From the NCBI RefSeq assembly GCF_000759975.1, contig NZ_JNAM01000011.1, forward strand, positions 310,001 to 374,000: a stretch of DNA of 64,000 nucleotides, written 5' to 3'. This DNA comes from Prochlorococcus marinus str. MIT 9302. GTDB lineage: Bacteria; Cyanobacteriota; Cyanobacteriia; PCC-6307; Cyanobiaceae. A program made the translations under genes and the position numbers. The notes under the pieces are model-generated. The model made no database searches. It had not been told where the DNA came from and saw only the letters and a list, made by a program, of their open reading frames with translations. Shown piece after piece: positions 36,428-47,452 of this stretch. Positions within the stretch are counted from its first letter, which is position 1; each line of letters starts with the position of its first letter.

Positions 36428-37714
36428 ATGATTATTTTTAAGAATCTAATTTTAAAAATATCAAGTTTAAGATTCGCCATATCACTGATAATATTCATAG
36501 CTATTGCCAGTGGCATAGGTACTTTTATACCTCAGGGTAGTAATAATAAATTCTATATTGATAATTTCGATAGTGCTCCCATTTTTGGATTTTTAGATGG
36601 AGAAAAAGTCTTAAAACTTCAATTGGATCATATATATACAAGCTTTTGGTTTTTATTTACATTAATTCTTCTTTGCATTTCCTTAGCAGCTTGTAGTTTC
36701 AGGAGGCAAATACCTTCATTAAAAGCTTCATTAAAATGGGTTGAATACAAGAGCGAAAAAAAATTTAGCAAACTTCAATTAACTTCAAGTCACCCAATCA
36801 ATCAGGATAGAGACCTTATATCAATAGTTGATTTACTACTGAAAAAAAGAGGATGGAAAACATACAAATTTGAAAGTCATATTTCTGCGAGAAGGGGTTT
36901 AATTGGAAAAATCGGTCCTTTAGTTGTACATATCGGATTAATAGTTTTACTTATAGGTTCAGCATATGGAAGTTTTACAAGTCAATCAAAAGAACAATAT
37001 TTACTGCCTGGAGAAAGTTTGGATCTTGTCAATGAGAGTACAAACTCAAAAGCCAATGTAAAATTAGTCGATTTTTCTATAGAACGAGAAAGTGATGGTA
37101 TCCCAAAACAGTTTATTTCCAATTTAAATTTTTCTTCTGAAGATCCAAATTTAAATGAAGTAAAAACCACCAAAGTTAATCACCCAATCCGGTTTAAAGG
37201 ATTGACTATTTATCAAGCTGATTGGGCAATATCAAACGTTGTTCTAGAAATAGATAATATCCTTTATCAATTACAATTAAAGGAGATTCCCGAAATCGGC
37301 AATCAAGTTTGGGGAGTTTTAGTTGAATTAGGATCAGAAATTAAAAAAAATTACCTCTTAACAATAGATAACGAAAATGGTCCACTAAAAATTTCGAATA
37401 TAGAAAATTTTTCCGGGAACAATCTCTATATCAATGACGATCCCTTAGAAGTTAACTCTTCAAAAGTATCTCTGAAAAAAATAATCCCCAGCAGTGGATT
37501 AATAATTAAAAATGATCCATCTATACCATTTATCTACTTTTCTTTTATTTTAATAATTTTTGGAACAATAATAAGTCTTATACCAACTAACCAATTATGG
37601 ATTCTTGTAAATAAAGAATCACAAAAGTTATCTATTGGAGGTCTTAGCAATAAAAATCTAGTTGGTTTTAAAAAAGAATTTCTTAAGTTATCAGAAGAAA
37701 TAAAAAATTATTAA
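36428..37714 (+). CDS. ccs1: Cytochrome c biogenesis protein Ccs1 (CcsB/ResB)
   Basis: The 428-residue ResB-type protein has three N-terminal membrane helices (about 13-33, 68-88 and 160-180), a large lumenal domain (about 185-360), and a final helix (about 363-385, [20 protein letters not shown]). LGPLVVHIG-like sequence ([14 protein letters not shown]) holds the conserved histidine. With CcsA it attaches heme to cytochromes f and c6. The 3' end overlaps queF on the other strand by four bases. Confidence 0.88.
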   Translation: MIIFKNLILKISSLRFAISLIIFIAIASGIGTFIPQGSNNKFYIDNFDSAPIFGFLDGEKVLKLQLDHIYTSFWFLFTLILLCISLAACSFRRQIPSLKASLKWVEYKSEKKFSKLQLTSSHPINQDRDLISIVDLLLKKRGWKTYKFESHISARRGLIGKIGPLVVHIGLIVLLIGSAYGSFTSQSKEQYLLPGESLDLVNESTNSKANVKLVDFSIERESDGIPKQFISNLNFSSEDPNLNEVKTTKVNHPIRFKGLTIYQADWAISNVVLEIDNILYQLQLKEIPEIGNQVWGVLVELGSEIKKNYLLTIDNENGPLKISNIENFSGNNLYINDDPLEVNSSKVSLKKIIPSSGLIIKNDPSIPFIYFSFILIIFGTIISLIPTNQLWILVNKESQKLSIGGLSNKNLVGFKKEFLKLSEEIKNY

Positions 37715-38121
37715 TTTTTTTTCTTTCCACTAAAAATATCTAACTGCATAGATACATTCCCTCTGGGGTTAAATGCAGCATTTAAATGTATCCAGTGAGG
37801 TGAGCCTTCATTCACTAAATCATCCATAATTCGATTAATAACTTCCTCATGCGATATTTTTATATCTCTATAGTTGTTAATATATAGCTTTAAAGACTTC
37901 AACTCATAGACTCTCAAATTGGGTTGATAAATAATATTTAGCTTTGCAAAATCTGGATATCCAGAAAATGGACACTTACATGTAAATTCGGGTAACTGGA
38001 TAGAAACTTCATAAATTCTTTTTTTGTTTGGATTCTCGAAACAAATTATTTTTGATTCTTCAATAATTCTTTCACCATATAAAGGTCTTTGAGTTGAATC
38101 ATCTAATTTAGCTGTACTCAT
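37711..38121 (-). CDS. queF: NADPH-dependent 7-cyano-7-deazaguanine reductase
   Basis: The 136-residue enzyme is of the short, single-domain type. The catalytic Cys50 and Asp57 lie in [12 protein letters not shown], and Glu plus His follow in [16 protein letters not shown]. It reduces preQ0 to preQ1 for queuosine in tRNA. It is convergent with ccs1, overlapping by four bases. Confidence 0.9.
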   Translation of the reverse strand: MSTAKLDDSTQRPLYGERIIEESKIICFENPNKKRIYEVSIQLPEFTCKCPFSGYPDFAKLNIIYQPNLRVYELKSLKLYINNYRDIKISHEEVINRIMDDLVNEGSPHWIHLNAAFNPRGNVSMQLDIFSGKKKN

Positions 38122-38288
38122 TTTTAGTAGAACTTATTTACTCAACCTATATAAAAAGATCAAAATCCGCAAAAATCTCAACAAGTTTAAGTATTACAAT
38201 TAAATAAGCCAAAAGCTGTTAAATCTTATTTTTGTATCGACTGTAACATTCATAATGTCGGTTAAAAGGGTTATATGTGTTTAGTTCA

Positions 38289-38546
38289 ATGAAAAATTAC
38301 ATGGACATTTGTTTGATAACTATCGATAAAAACTTAAATAAATCCCTTCAACCAAAAAGTGCAATTGGAATGTTATGGCTTCAAACACACTTTGAGAATG
38401 ATCAGTGGGAAGCGTTGTCAAATAGTACAGTAATAATTTCTGAAGAAAATTCCCAATTATTAATTGAAGACGCCACGAATGCAGGCCTTAATATTAAATG
38501 TTTTTCTGATATTTCAATGTTGGATGTTTTCCCAAAAAACAATTAA
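38289..38546 (+). CDS. Small conserved hypothetical protein upstream of glnB
   Basis: An 85-residue product from ATG 38289 (MKNYMDICLITIDKNLNKSL); an in-frame GTG lies four codons upstream and another ATG four codons downstream. It is soluble and acidic with a WLQTHFENDQWEAL centre. It precedes glnB by 24 bases on the same strand, so both are likely co-transcribed and nitrogen-regulated. No family is recognised. Confidence 0.7.
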   Translation: MKNYMDICLITIDKNLNKSLQPKSAIGMLWLQTHFENDQWEALSNSTVIISEENSQLLIEDATNAGLNIKCFSDISMLDVFPKNN

Positions 38547-38909
<363 letters not shown>

Positions 38910-38910
38910 T

Positions 38911-39723
38911 TCAAAGAGTTTCTTTTACTAAATTTTGTATATATTCACTATTAATCTTTGGATTTGATTCATCTCTTAAACACATCCAAGCTAGATATTC
39001 ATGATTTCCAGCAGGACCTACTAGCGGAGAAGCTATCAAGTTCTTTATATGCCATTGGAAATTATTAGCCGCATAAATAACAGACTCAATAGCCTCAGTA
39101 TGGAATTTAGGATTGCGAACAACACCACCTTTACTGACTTTATCTTTACCCACCTCAAATTGGGGTTTAATTAAAAATATTCCCTCAATACCATCACCTT
39201 CTAATAAATTACCAATAGATTTAAAAACTAACTTTAATGAAATAAAAGACAAATCAGCAACCACAAAATTTGGTAATTCATTACTTCTAGATAAAAGATC
39301 ATTAGGTTTTAAATTTCGAATATTAGTTCGCTCAAAAAGTATGACTTTTGGGTTATTTCTAATCTTCCATGCAGTCTGTCCATAACCAACATCTATCCCA
39401 AAAACTAACTTTGCTCCTTGTTGCAATAAGCAATCAGTAAATCCCCCAGTAGAGATTCCTGCGTCAATACATATTTTATCTTTTACTTTAATTTCAAGTT
39501 TTTTAAATGCCTCCAATAATTTTTCGCCACCCCTTGATACAAACATAGGTTCGGAATCAATAAAAAATTCAGATCCGATGAATACTTGTTGTCCAGGTTT
39601 ATCCAAAACTTTTCCATTAATATCTCTAACTTTGCCCGCAAGAATTAAACCTTGAGCTTTTTGCCGAGTTTCACATAAACCTTTATTTAGAAGATAAAGG
39701 TCTAATCTACTTTTTTTAATCAT
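38911..39723 (-). CDS. tlyA: TlyA-type rRNA 2'-O-methyltransferase
   Basis: The 270-residue protein has an N-terminal S4 RNA-binding domain (SRLDLYLLNKGLCETRQKAQ, residues 4-60) and an FtsJ-type methyltransferase domain with SAM motif CIDAGISTGGFTDCLLQQGA (about 85-104) and VADLSFISLKLV. TlyA methylates cytidines in 16S and/or 23S rRNA. Its 3' end is one base from the convergent glnB stop. Confidence 0.87.
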   Translation of the reverse strand: MIKKSRLDLYLLNKGLCETRQKAQGLILAGKVRDINGKVLDKPGQQVFIGSEFFIDSEPMFVSRGGEKLLEAFKKLEIKVKDKICIDAGISTGGFTDCLLQQGAKLVFGIDVGYGQTAWKIRNNPKVILFERTNIRNLKPNDLLSRSNELPNFVVADLSFISLKLVFKSIGNLLEGDGIEGIFLIKPQFEVGKDKVSKGGVVRNPKFHTEAIESVIYAANNFQWHIKNLIASPLVGPAGNHEYLAWMCLRDESNPKINSEYIQNLVKETL

Positions 39724-40006
39724 CTATTAATCAGTAAAAAAAGAATAAATAATGAACTTCTACAAGCTTGAGATCCAAATTCTTTAATACCCTCCAATTT
39801 TAAATTAGAACTAAAAAATTACCCATTATTAATGATAAGGAATAAATGCAAACATTTTTATATTTAAGCTTTCTTTAATAGCTAGAAAAATGTTACATAA
39901 GAAAATAATAATCAGGCAAATATGTTCAATGGCAAGTACATCTTTAAGGTATAAGGCAATAATTCGATTTTGGTTATAAAGTTTAAAATGATAATTAATA
40001 AAAGTT
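39724..40006. other. Divergent intergenic region tlyA / purB
   Basis: About 283 AT-rich bases carry promoters for both neighbours. No RNA gene, operator or repeat is recognised. Confidence 0.4.
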
Positions 40007-41302
40007 GTGATCGAGCGTTACACATTACCCGAAATGGGGAAAATCTGGACTGAAAGCGCAAAATTCCAGAGTTGGCTTAAGGTTGAAATAGCTGCATGTG
40101 AAGCAAATTTTTCCCTAGGGAAAATTCCTGAGAATGCTATGAAAGAGATACGTTCAAATGCAAAGTTTGATGAATCTAGAATTACAGAAATTGAGAAAGA
40201 AGTTAAACATGATGTCATAGCATTTCTTACAAGCGTTAATGAGTTTGTAGGAGATTCTGGAAGATACATACATGTTGGTATGACCAGTAGTGATGTACTT
40301 GATACTGGCTTATCTCTTCAGTTAAAAGATTCTTGCGAATTATTATTAAAAGAAATTGAGAATCTAGAAAATGAAGTCAGATTATTAGCAAGGAATCATA
40401 AAAATACATTAATGATTGGTAGATCTCATGCAATTCATGGGGAGCCAATTTCCTTCGGTTTTAAACTTGCTGGATGGCTAGCAGAAATAGTAAGGAACAA
40501 AAAAAGATTGTTAACACTTAAAGAATCTGTTGCAATTGGTCAAATAAGTGGTGCAATGGGAACTTACGCTAATACAAATCCCAAAGTAGAACAAATAACT
40601 TGTGATTTACTCGGCTTAAAACCAGATACAGCAAGTACGCAGGTCATATCAAGAGATAGACATGCAGAATATGTGCAAACTATTGCACTAGTTGGCGCTT
40701 CTCTAGATAGATTCGCAACTGAAATAAGAAATTTACAGAGAACTGATGTTTTAGAAGTTGAGGAGGGCTTTACAAAAGGGCAAAAAGGAAGTTCTGCCAT
40801 GCCTCATAAAAGAAATCCTATTCGAAGTGAAAGAGTAAGCGGATTATCAAGAATTTTGAGGAGTTATGTCTTAACAGCACTGGAAAATGTTCCACTTTGG
40901 CACGAAAGAGATATAAGCCATAGTTCAAATGAACGTGTCATGTTACCTGACGTATCAATCTGTTTGCATTTTATGCTCAGGGAAATGAAAGATATAGTTA
41001 GCAATTTGGAAGTTTATCCAGAAAATATGCTCAAGAATTTAAATATATATGGTGGTGTAATCTTTAGTCAGAAAGTTTTACTTTTGCTTGTAGATAAGGG
41101 CTTATCTAGAGAAAAAGCTTATAGCTTAGTACAAAAAAATGCGCATCAGGCCTGGAATACTCAGAATGGGAATTTCAAACAAAATATAGAAAGAGATAAT
41201 GAAATAATGGATTTAATTGATCAAAGTGACTTAGAAGAATGTTTTAATCCCTCAATTCATCTCAATAATTTAAGTGTAATATGGGAGAAGTTAGGTATAT
41301 AG
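40007..41302 (+). CDS. purB: Adenylosuccinate lyase
   Basis: The 431-residue enzyme has a GTG start giving MIERYTLPEMGKIW, the usual N-terminus. The superfamily signature GSSAMPHKRNP is at 261-271, and catalytic histidines lie in HVGMTSSDVLDT and GRSHAIHGEP. It removes fumarate from SAICAR and adenylosuccinate in purine synthesis. It is followed 48 bases later by fumC of the same superfamily. Confidence 0.94.
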   Translation: MIERYTLPEMGKIWTESAKFQSWLKVEIAACEANFSLGKIPENAMKEIRSNAKFDESRITEIEKEVKHDVIAFLTSVNEFVGDSGRYIHVGMTSSDVLDTGLSLQLKDSCELLLKEIENLENEVRLLARNHKNTLMIGRSHAIHGEPISFGFKLAGWLAEIVRNKKRLLTLKESVAIGQISGAMGTYANTNPKVEQITCDLLGLKPDTASTQVISRDRHAEYVQTIALVGASLDRFATEIRNLQRTDVLEVEEGFTKGQKGSSAMPHKRNPIRSERVSGLSRILRSYVLTALENVPLWHERDISHSSNERVMLPDVSICLHFMLREMKDIVSNLEVYPENMLKNLNIYGGVIFSQKVLLLLVDKGLSREKAYSLVQKNAHQAWNTQNGNFKQNIERDNEIMDLIDQSDLEECFNPSIHLNNLSVIWEKLGI

Positions 41303-41350
41303 GATTACTGAAAACCTTATCTAAGCTAAACCAGTGTTTTCAGAGGAATA

Positions 41351-42736
41351 ATGACAAAAGACTTTAGGATTGAAAAAGATAGTATGGGAACAATAGAGGT
41401 TCCTATAGAAGCTTTGTGGGGTGCTCAAACACAAAGATCGATAATAAATTTTTCTATTGGAGAAGAATTAATTCCAATTGAGTTAATTTATTCACTAACC
41501 ATCATAAAAAAAGCTGCTTCAATTGCGAATTTCAATTTAGGGTTAATAGATAAGAGAAAAAAAGATTTAATTGTAGAGGCATGTACAGAAATACTTGATG
41601 GGCTTCATGACTCACAGTTTCCCTTAAAGGTTTGGCAAACAGGTAGTGGCACTCAAACAAATATGAATGTTAATGAGGTAATTTCAAATATTGCAGCTTT
41701 AAAAACTAATTCAGAGCTTGGTAGTCATCAACCAATTCATCCGAATGATGATGTAAATAAATCTCAGTCAACTAATGACACTTTTCCTGCTGCTATTCAA
41801 ATATCTGTTGTTAATGAAATAATCAAAAATTTAGTTCCAACGATCAGAGAACTTACTAAGATCCTTGATAAAAAAAGTGAAGAATGGAAAGACCTTATAA
41901 AGATAGGAAGAACCCATTTTCAAGATGCAGTTCCCCTTACTTTTGGGCAAGAAATATCAGGATGGTCAGAGCAACTTAAAGATGCTGAGAATGCAATTAT
42001 TATGAGTCTGAATGAATTGTATTTCTTACCTTTGGGAGGAACTGCAGTTGGTACAGGGATTAATTGTCCACAAGGATTTTGTGAAGAGTCTATAAAATCA
42101 ATTTCCGATGATACTAATCTAATGTTCTATAAATCAAAAAATAATTTTTCTATCATGGCCTCGCATGATCGTCTAGCTCAAGTAATGTGTCAGATAAAAA
42201 TATTAGCAGGTGCATTATTTAAAATTTCAAATGATATAAAAATTCTATCTTCTGGTCCAAGATCAGGAATATATGAACTAATTATTCCTCAAAATGAACC
42301 TGGAAGTTCTATTATGCCGGGTAAAGTGAATCCAACTCAATGCGAAGCCTTATCAATGGTTTGCACTCAGATAATGGGTCTTGAATATGCAGTTTCAATG
42401 GCAAATTCTAGCGGCACTTTACAGATGAATGAATACAAGCCTCTTATTGGATTTAATATTCTCACAAGTTTAAAATTACTTAAAAATGTAATAGAAAACT
42501 TCAGAATAAAATTAGTTGATGGGATGGAACCTAATCAAAAGAAAATGAAGTTAAATTTAGAAAATTCACTAATGTTGGTTACAGCCATAGTGCCAAAAGT
42601 TGGTTATGAAAAAGCAGCTGAAATTGCAAACCTTGCCTTCAAAGAATCATTAAATTTAAAAGAAGCAACACTTAAATTAGGTTATTTAAACGAAGATGAA
42701 TTTAATGAAGCAATGAATATCAATTCAATGATTTGA
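41351..42736 (+). CDS. fumC: Fumarate hydratase class II
   Basis: The 461-residue enzyme hydrates fumarate to malate. Superfamily signature GSSIMPGKVNP is at 317-327, with substrate-binding GSGTQTNMNVNEV and GRTHFQDAVPLTFGQE upstream. It lies just behind purB, whose by-product is fumarate, so the pair may be co-expressed. It converges on the helicase gene. Confidence 0.94.
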   Translation: MTKDFRIEKDSMGTIEVPIEALWGAQTQRSIINFSIGEELIPIELIYSLTIIKKAASIANFNLGLIDKRKKDLIVEACTEILDGLHDSQFPLKVWQTGSGTQTNMNVNEVISNIAALKTNSELGSHQPIHPNDDVNKSQSTNDTFPAAIQISVVNEIIKNLVPTIRELTKILDKKSEEWKDLIKIGRTHFQDAVPLTFGQEISGWSEQLKDAENAIIMSLNELYFLPLGGTAVGTGINCPQGFCEESIKSISDDTNLMFYKSKNNFSIMASHDRLAQVMCQIKILAGALFKISNDIKILSSGPRSGIYELIIPQNEPGSSIMPGKVNPTQCEALSMVCTQIMGLEYAVSMANSSGTLQMNEYKPLIGFNILTSLKLLKNVIENFRIKLVDGMEPNQKKMKLNLENSLMLVTAIVPKVGYEKAAEIANLAFKESLNLKEATLKLGYLNEDEFNEAMNINSMI

Positions 42737-42745
42737 TTAAAAAAT

Positions 42746-45472
42746 TCAAGAATTATTGTCAATTCTTTTTGTTGCAGGATTAATATCTTCAGAAACTTTT
42801 ATAAGATCATTAGCTTCAGAAACAGGAAAACGATTAATAGCTTTTAATGCTAGCTTTGCTTTGCTTTTTAATTTATTACTAACACCAATACAGTATTGCA
42901 CTTGAGAAAGGACATCAATTGATCTTCTAATAATCCTCACTACATCACCTTCATCTAATGAAGTATTAAAAACCAAATCTTTCCATTTTTTTCCTCTTGC
43001 CCATTCAGAAACAATTCCAGTCAACTCTGTTTCTAAATAGATAGGAATTTCAATATGAAACTTATTTTGTTGAAAAGAGACTAATTTTCTTAAACCATCT
43101 AATTCATTAAAAACATCTATTAACTTTAAAGAAGGCTTGAAATTACACCAAAGATTAGGCCTCCTTACATCAACACATATAGCTTGAATAATTGCAGCTA
43201 ATTCAGGAGGATCTAAATCGTCTAAATAACCACTAACTAAAACAAGACCAATCCATAATTCATTTTCACTTCTTATTGCACCAACTGTTTGTCCAACTTC
43301 TGTCAATTCCAAATCATTTAAACAACCAAAATGATTCAAAATTTTAATCAAATCGGTAAAAGTTCTCCAGTTATGATTTTCTTTATCCGCAAGAAGTTTT
43401 TTTCTAATATTTATTTCTTGCTCAACATCAATAATTCTTTTTCTATATTTCTTTAATTTCTTGGAGTCTCCAAATCTATGTGCGGGATGATCATTAACTT
43501 TTTCTTCTAAATTATTAATTTGTTGATGTTGTTCCAAAACTTCCGTTGTCAAATCATATTGTGGAGTTTGTAAATCATTTTTTTTAGAAACTTCTAAAAT
43601 TCGATCCGCATAACACTGCGACATATCATCTCCCCTAAATACCTCTCCAGAAAAATACATCTTTGGTACTTCAAGTCCTAAGACATCAATTGCATCCAAA
43701 TCATTAAAAATACTTACTATATATGAGGGTTTTATCAGAATAAATAAATTATCAATTGTCAAACACAATAAACTCTTAATTTTTTGGGATTCATATATTT
43801 TCTTACAAATTAATCCTGGAACAATTTTTCTTTTAATTTGAGGAGCTTTGATTGAAATTAAACTTCCATCTTTAATATATGGGAGCGCATTAGTTATCTC
43901 TTCTGATAATTTTTCTACTGCTTGTTTTTCTAAAATTTTCAAGAGTCTTCTCTCTTCTTTAAGACGATTTTTTAACTTTTCGTATGCATCAAAATCTTTC
44001 CATGAAACGTTAGATGTAATTTTTTTTAATTCAATTAAATCCTTATCTAAAGTTTCAAGAATTATATTCTCACCTGATGATTCACCTAAATATAAAAAAC
44101 TACCAAAACTTCTTTTAATTAATTCTTTAGACTTATCTAAAGTATAACTTTGTAAAAGATTAAGTACCATTCCATAGCTAGGAGTGAATTGACTTTCTAA
44201 AGAATTTGGTTTACTAATAGCCAGTGCACTTGCTTCTTTGGCACCTTCGAATCTTGTTTGTAATGTAACAACATATCCTTGGGTATCTTTTCCTCTTCTT
44301 CCAGCTCTTCCTGACATTTGCAAAAATTCACTGCTAAATAATAATCTATGACCATCTTCTGTCCTTTTTGATAAAGAAGAAATAACAGTTGTTCTTGCGG
44401 GCATATTTATTCCTGCAGCAAGAGTTTCAGTAGCAAAAACAACTTTTATTAAACCTTGCTGAAATAATTCTTCAACCAATTCTTTCCATGCAGGCAATAA
44501 TCCAGCATGATGAGATGCAATACCGCGTTTTAATGCCTCGCATTGAGATTTATCTTTAATTGCTTCCTGATTATTTTTAAGATAAACATCTAATTTTTGG
44601 GATATCATACTTGCTTCTAAATAACTTACTAAAGTTAAATCTTTTATATTCTCAATAGCCTTGTCACATCCTCTTCTACTAAAAATAAAATAAATAGCTG
44701 GCAACATATTTCGTTCAGCTAGTTTCGAGATCACAAAGCCAATTGAGGGAGACTTTGGTTGCATTATCCTGCCCACTTTTCCTCTTGTTTTCTGCCCTTT
44801 AGGAGCTCTCCAAATCTTACAGTTTGGATGAATCCCATTACCTTTATTATTTAAAAGTGGATGGAGGCCTTTAACACTACAAAAAATAAAATCAAGTGGC
44901 ACTGGTCTCTTATCACTATTAATTAGTACGGTGGGGCCATGAACTTTTTCTATCCAATTTTGTAGTTGATCTGCATTGGCTATTGTTGCTGATAAAGCTA
45001 TTATTTGAGTTCTAGTAGGGCAATGGATTATAGTTTCTTCCCAAACTGTGCCTCTTTGGGGGTCATTCATATAATGACATTCATCAAGAATCACAGATTC
45101 TAAATTTTCTAAGGGATCATCAAATTCATCAAGTTCGCTATAAAGCATGTTCCTAAAAATCTCAGTCGTCATGACTAAGATTGGTGCTTCTCTATTTATA
45201 CTTATATCTCCAGTTAAAAGACCAACTTTATTCTCACCATATTGATTAGCAAAATCTCTAAACTTTTGGTTTGATAGGGCTTTTAAAGGTGTTGTATAAA
45301 AAACTCTGCTGTCATGAGATAAGCCTCTATATATAGCAAATTCACCTATCAATGTTTTACCCGAACCTGTTGGTGCAGTTAAAACAACAGAATTTCCGCT
45401 ATTAATAGCTTGTATTGCTTCTAATTGGAAATCATCTAGCGGAAAGGGGAAATATTCCTCTAAATTAAGCAA
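42746..45472 (-). CDS. Ski2/Mtr4-like RNA helicase with DSHCT domain
   Basis: The 908-residue superfamily 2 helicase has P-loop APTGSGKT (33-40), the DECH box in ILDECHYMND, SATIAN, and QMSGRAGRRG (motif VI). After about 560 the sequence becomes Ski2/Mtr4-specific, ending with a DSHCT-type helical domain (DLDPPELAAIIQAI, GDVVRIIRRSIDVLSQ). Such cyanobacterial and plastid proteins (ISE2-like) act in RNA processing (family knowledge). Confidence 0.88.
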   Translation of the reverse strand: MLNLEEYFPFPLDDFQLEAIQAINSGNSVVLTAPTGSGKTLIGEFAIYRGLSHDSRVFYTTPLKALSNQKFRDFANQYGENKVGLLTGDISINREAPILVMTTEIFRNMLYSELDEFDDPLENLESVILDECHYMNDPQRGTVWEETIIHCPTRTQIIALSATIANADQLQNWIEKVHGPTVLINSDKRPVPLDFIFCSVKGLHPLLNNKGNGIHPNCKIWRAPKGQKTRGKVGRIMQPKSPSIGFVISKLAERNMLPAIYFIFSRRGCDKAIENIKDLTLVSYLEASMISQKLDVYLKNNQEAIKDKSQCEALKRGIASHHAGLLPAWKELVEELFQQGLIKVVFATETLAAGINMPARTTVISSLSKRTEDGHRLLFSSEFLQMSGRAGRRGKDTQGYVVTLQTRFEGAKEASALAISKPNSLESQFTPSYGMVLNLLQSYTLDKSKELIKRSFGSFLYLGESSGENIILETLDKDLIELKKITSNVSWKDFDAYEKLKNRLKEERRLLKILEKQAVEKLSEEITNALPYIKDGSLISIKAPQIKRKIVPGLICKKIYESQKIKSLLCLTIDNLFILIKPSYIVSIFNDLDAIDVLGLEVPKMYFSGEVFRGDDMSQCYADRILEVSKKNDLQTPQYDLTTEVLEQHQQINNLEEKVNDHPAHRFGDSKKLKKYRKRIIDVEQEINIRKKLLADKENHNWRTFTDLIKILNHFGCLNDLELTEVGQTVGAIRSENELWIGLVLVSGYLDDLDPPELAAIIQAICVDVRRPNLWCNFKPSLKLIDVFNELDGLRKLVSFQQNKFHIEIPIYLETELTGIVSEWARGKKWKDLVFNTSLDEGDVVRIIRRSIDVLSQVQYCIGVSNKLKSKAKLALKAINRFPVSEANDLIKVSEDINPATKRIDNNS

Positions 45473-45611
45473 TAATTGTGATTGAAGAGAGGATGAGTTA
45501 ACTTCTTAATATATGATCTATATAGATATTAATAAACAAAAAATACCTTGCAAACTTTAATAGTAAATCTAAATCTTTTTAATTAAATTCACTATATTTT
45601 ATTTTGCCAAA

Positions 45612-46751
45612 ATGAAAAAAGTAAAAATTCCAAAAAATAGAATCCGTAAATTAAAAACATTTTCTTTAGGTAAAAAATCATTCGAACTTCTAAGTTCGAA
45701 TTCGCAAAATAAAAAACTTATAGACCTATGCAGTAATGATTATTTTGGATTAAGTAGGGACAAGGATTTAATAAAAGCTGCTTACGAAATAAGCTTGTTA
45801 GAAGGTATTGGTTCTGGAAGCTCTAGGTTTATTACTGGTTCAAGACCAATACATAAATTATTAGAAACAGAACTTGCCAAGTGGCTTGATCAAGAGAAAG
45901 TATTACTTTTCCCAAGCGGATTTCAAGCAAATATAGCCGCTATCCAGACTTTAGCAAACAGAAATAGTATCGTAATAGCAGATAAATTGATCCATAACTC
46001 TTTATTGGTTGGAGTCAAAGCTGCTCAAGCAAAACTGATTCGATTTTCACACAATAATTTGAAAGATTTAGAAGATAAAATTATTAAATCTAATCCTACA
46101 AAAAATTCTATTTTAGTTGTTGTTGAATCTCTTTATAGTATGGAGGGATCAATTGCTCCGCTCAGAGAAATAACAGAAATTTGCAAAAAAAATAGTGTTC
46201 AATTATTAGTTGACGAAGCTCATGCAATTGGGATCTTGGGCCCTGAAGGCAGGGGTTTAAGTTTTCATTGTCGTTCAGACATAACTATGATTACTGGAAC
46301 TTTTGGCAAAGCATTTGGAAGCGGTGGAGCTTTCATAGCTTCCAATTCAGAAATTGGAGAATATCTTATCCAAACAAGTAGTGCATTTAGGTATACAACC
46401 GCACTTGCGCCATCTTTAGCTGCTGGGGCGCTAGAAGGTTTAAAAAAAATTTTAGAAAATAAAGAATGGGGTAATAGTTTGTTATCTTCTGCGAATGTAT
46501 GGAAAGATGAAATTATTAAAAATTTTAGTTTTCCAGTTCAGGGAGATTCTCACATTTTATCAATTATTGTTGGCCAAGAAGAGAAGGCAATTTATCTACA
46601 AAAATATCTCGAAGAAAATGGATTTTTAGCAATTGCGATAAGACCTCCAACTGTTCCAGTAGGCCAATCTAGAATCAGAATAACAATACGAAGAAACTTA
46701 GATTTTAATCTGCTCAAGAATTTCATTGCAGTATTAAAAGAGTTTAAATGA
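45612..46751 (+). CDS. bioF: 8-amino-7-oxononanoate synthase
   Basis: The 379-residue PLP enzyme has the Schiff-base lysine Lys233 in TGTFGKAFGSGG and the cofactor aspartate in LLVDEAHAIGILG. It condenses pimeloyl-ACP with alanine, the first step of biotin ring assembly. It overlaps bioK by four bases and heads a five-gene biotin operon (bioF-bioK-bioC-bioD-bioA). Confidence 0.93.
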   Translation: MKKVKIPKNRIRKLKTFSLGKKSFELLSSNSQNKKLIDLCSNDYFGLSRDKDLIKAAYEISLLEGIGSGSSRFITGSRPIHKLLETELAKWLDQEKVLLFPSGFQANIAAIQTLANRNSIVIADKLIHNSLLVGVKAAQAKLIRFSHNNLKDLEDKIIKSNPTKNSILVVVESLYSMEGSIAPLREITEICKKNSVQLLVDEAHAIGILGPEGRGLSFHCRSDITMITGTFGKAFGSGGAFIASNSEIGEYLIQTSSAFRYTTALAPSLAAGALEGLKKILENKEWGNSLLSSANVWKDEIIKNFSFPVQGDSHILSIIVGQEEKAIYLQKYLEENGFLAIAIRPPTVPVGQSRIRITIRRNLDFNLLKNFIAVLKEFK

Positions 46752-47452
46752 AACAAATTATTACTCAACATGGGTGGGGACTAAATAAATATTTCTGGGA
46801 TGATTATAAAGTTGATTTTTTAAATAATAATTGGCATTGGCAAGATAATGAAAGGGGCTATTTTTCGAAAAATAATTATCAAGCAAAATGGATTAAAAGC
46901 GAATCTAAAAAAGAAATCAGAATGACTTTATGCCATTCATTTGGTTTTCATTTAATGCAAAAAAACATTTTAAAAGAAGCAACCCATATTGTTCTTATAA
47001 ATTCTTTTAATAATTTTCTTCCTTTAAGTAATAAGAGAAACTTTATTTTGAGGTCTCTCAAAAGAATGGAAACAAAAATCATAAAAGATGAACCTAAGGA
47101 TATGTTGAAAGAATTTATACATAGATCATTTATGCCAAATCATATGAATAATAGTTTTAAAAATATCTTTTATAAAAGTCTAGAGAGTTTAAATAAAACT
47201 CTTCTTTTAAGTGATTTAAAACAACTTTACATCAATAGAGATTTTCCAGTATCTTTAAGAAAAGATTGCAAAATTATTTTTATAAAATCAGAAAATGATT
47301 TGATTCTTGACAACGAATCAAATAATAACTTTTTAGATTCCTTAAATAAAAAACTTGATAGGAAGCCAATTTTAATTAAATTAGCTCAACAAGGTCATTG
47401 CTTGAAAAATTTAAATTTATACGAGATCTTACTTAATACACTTAATGATTGA
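46748..47452 (+). CDS. bioK: BioK-like pimeloyl-ACP methyl ester esterase
   Basis: The 234-residue product is a small, divergent alpha/beta hydrolase. The nucleophile is Ser64 in LCHSFGFHL, an acidic residue lies in KSENDLIL and the histidine in QQGHCLKN. The N-terminal QHGWGLNKYFW resembles the GWG oxyanion start of BioH/BioG esterases. Position between bioF and bioC points to the step that removes the methyl ester BioC adds. Cyanobacteria use the BioK type for this (family knowledge). The sequence is weakly conserved. Confidence 0.75.
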   Translation: MKQIITQHGWGLNKYFWDDYKVDFLNNNWHWQDNERGYFSKNNYQAKWIKSESKKEIRMTLCHSFGFHLMQKNILKEATHIVLINSFNNFLPLSNKRNFILRSLKRMETKIIKDEPKDMLKEFIHRSFMPNHMNNSFKNIFYKSLESLNKTLLLSDLKQLYINRDFPVSLRKDCKIIFIKSENDLILDNESNNNFLDSLNKKLDRKPILIKLAQQGHCLKNLNLYEILLNTLND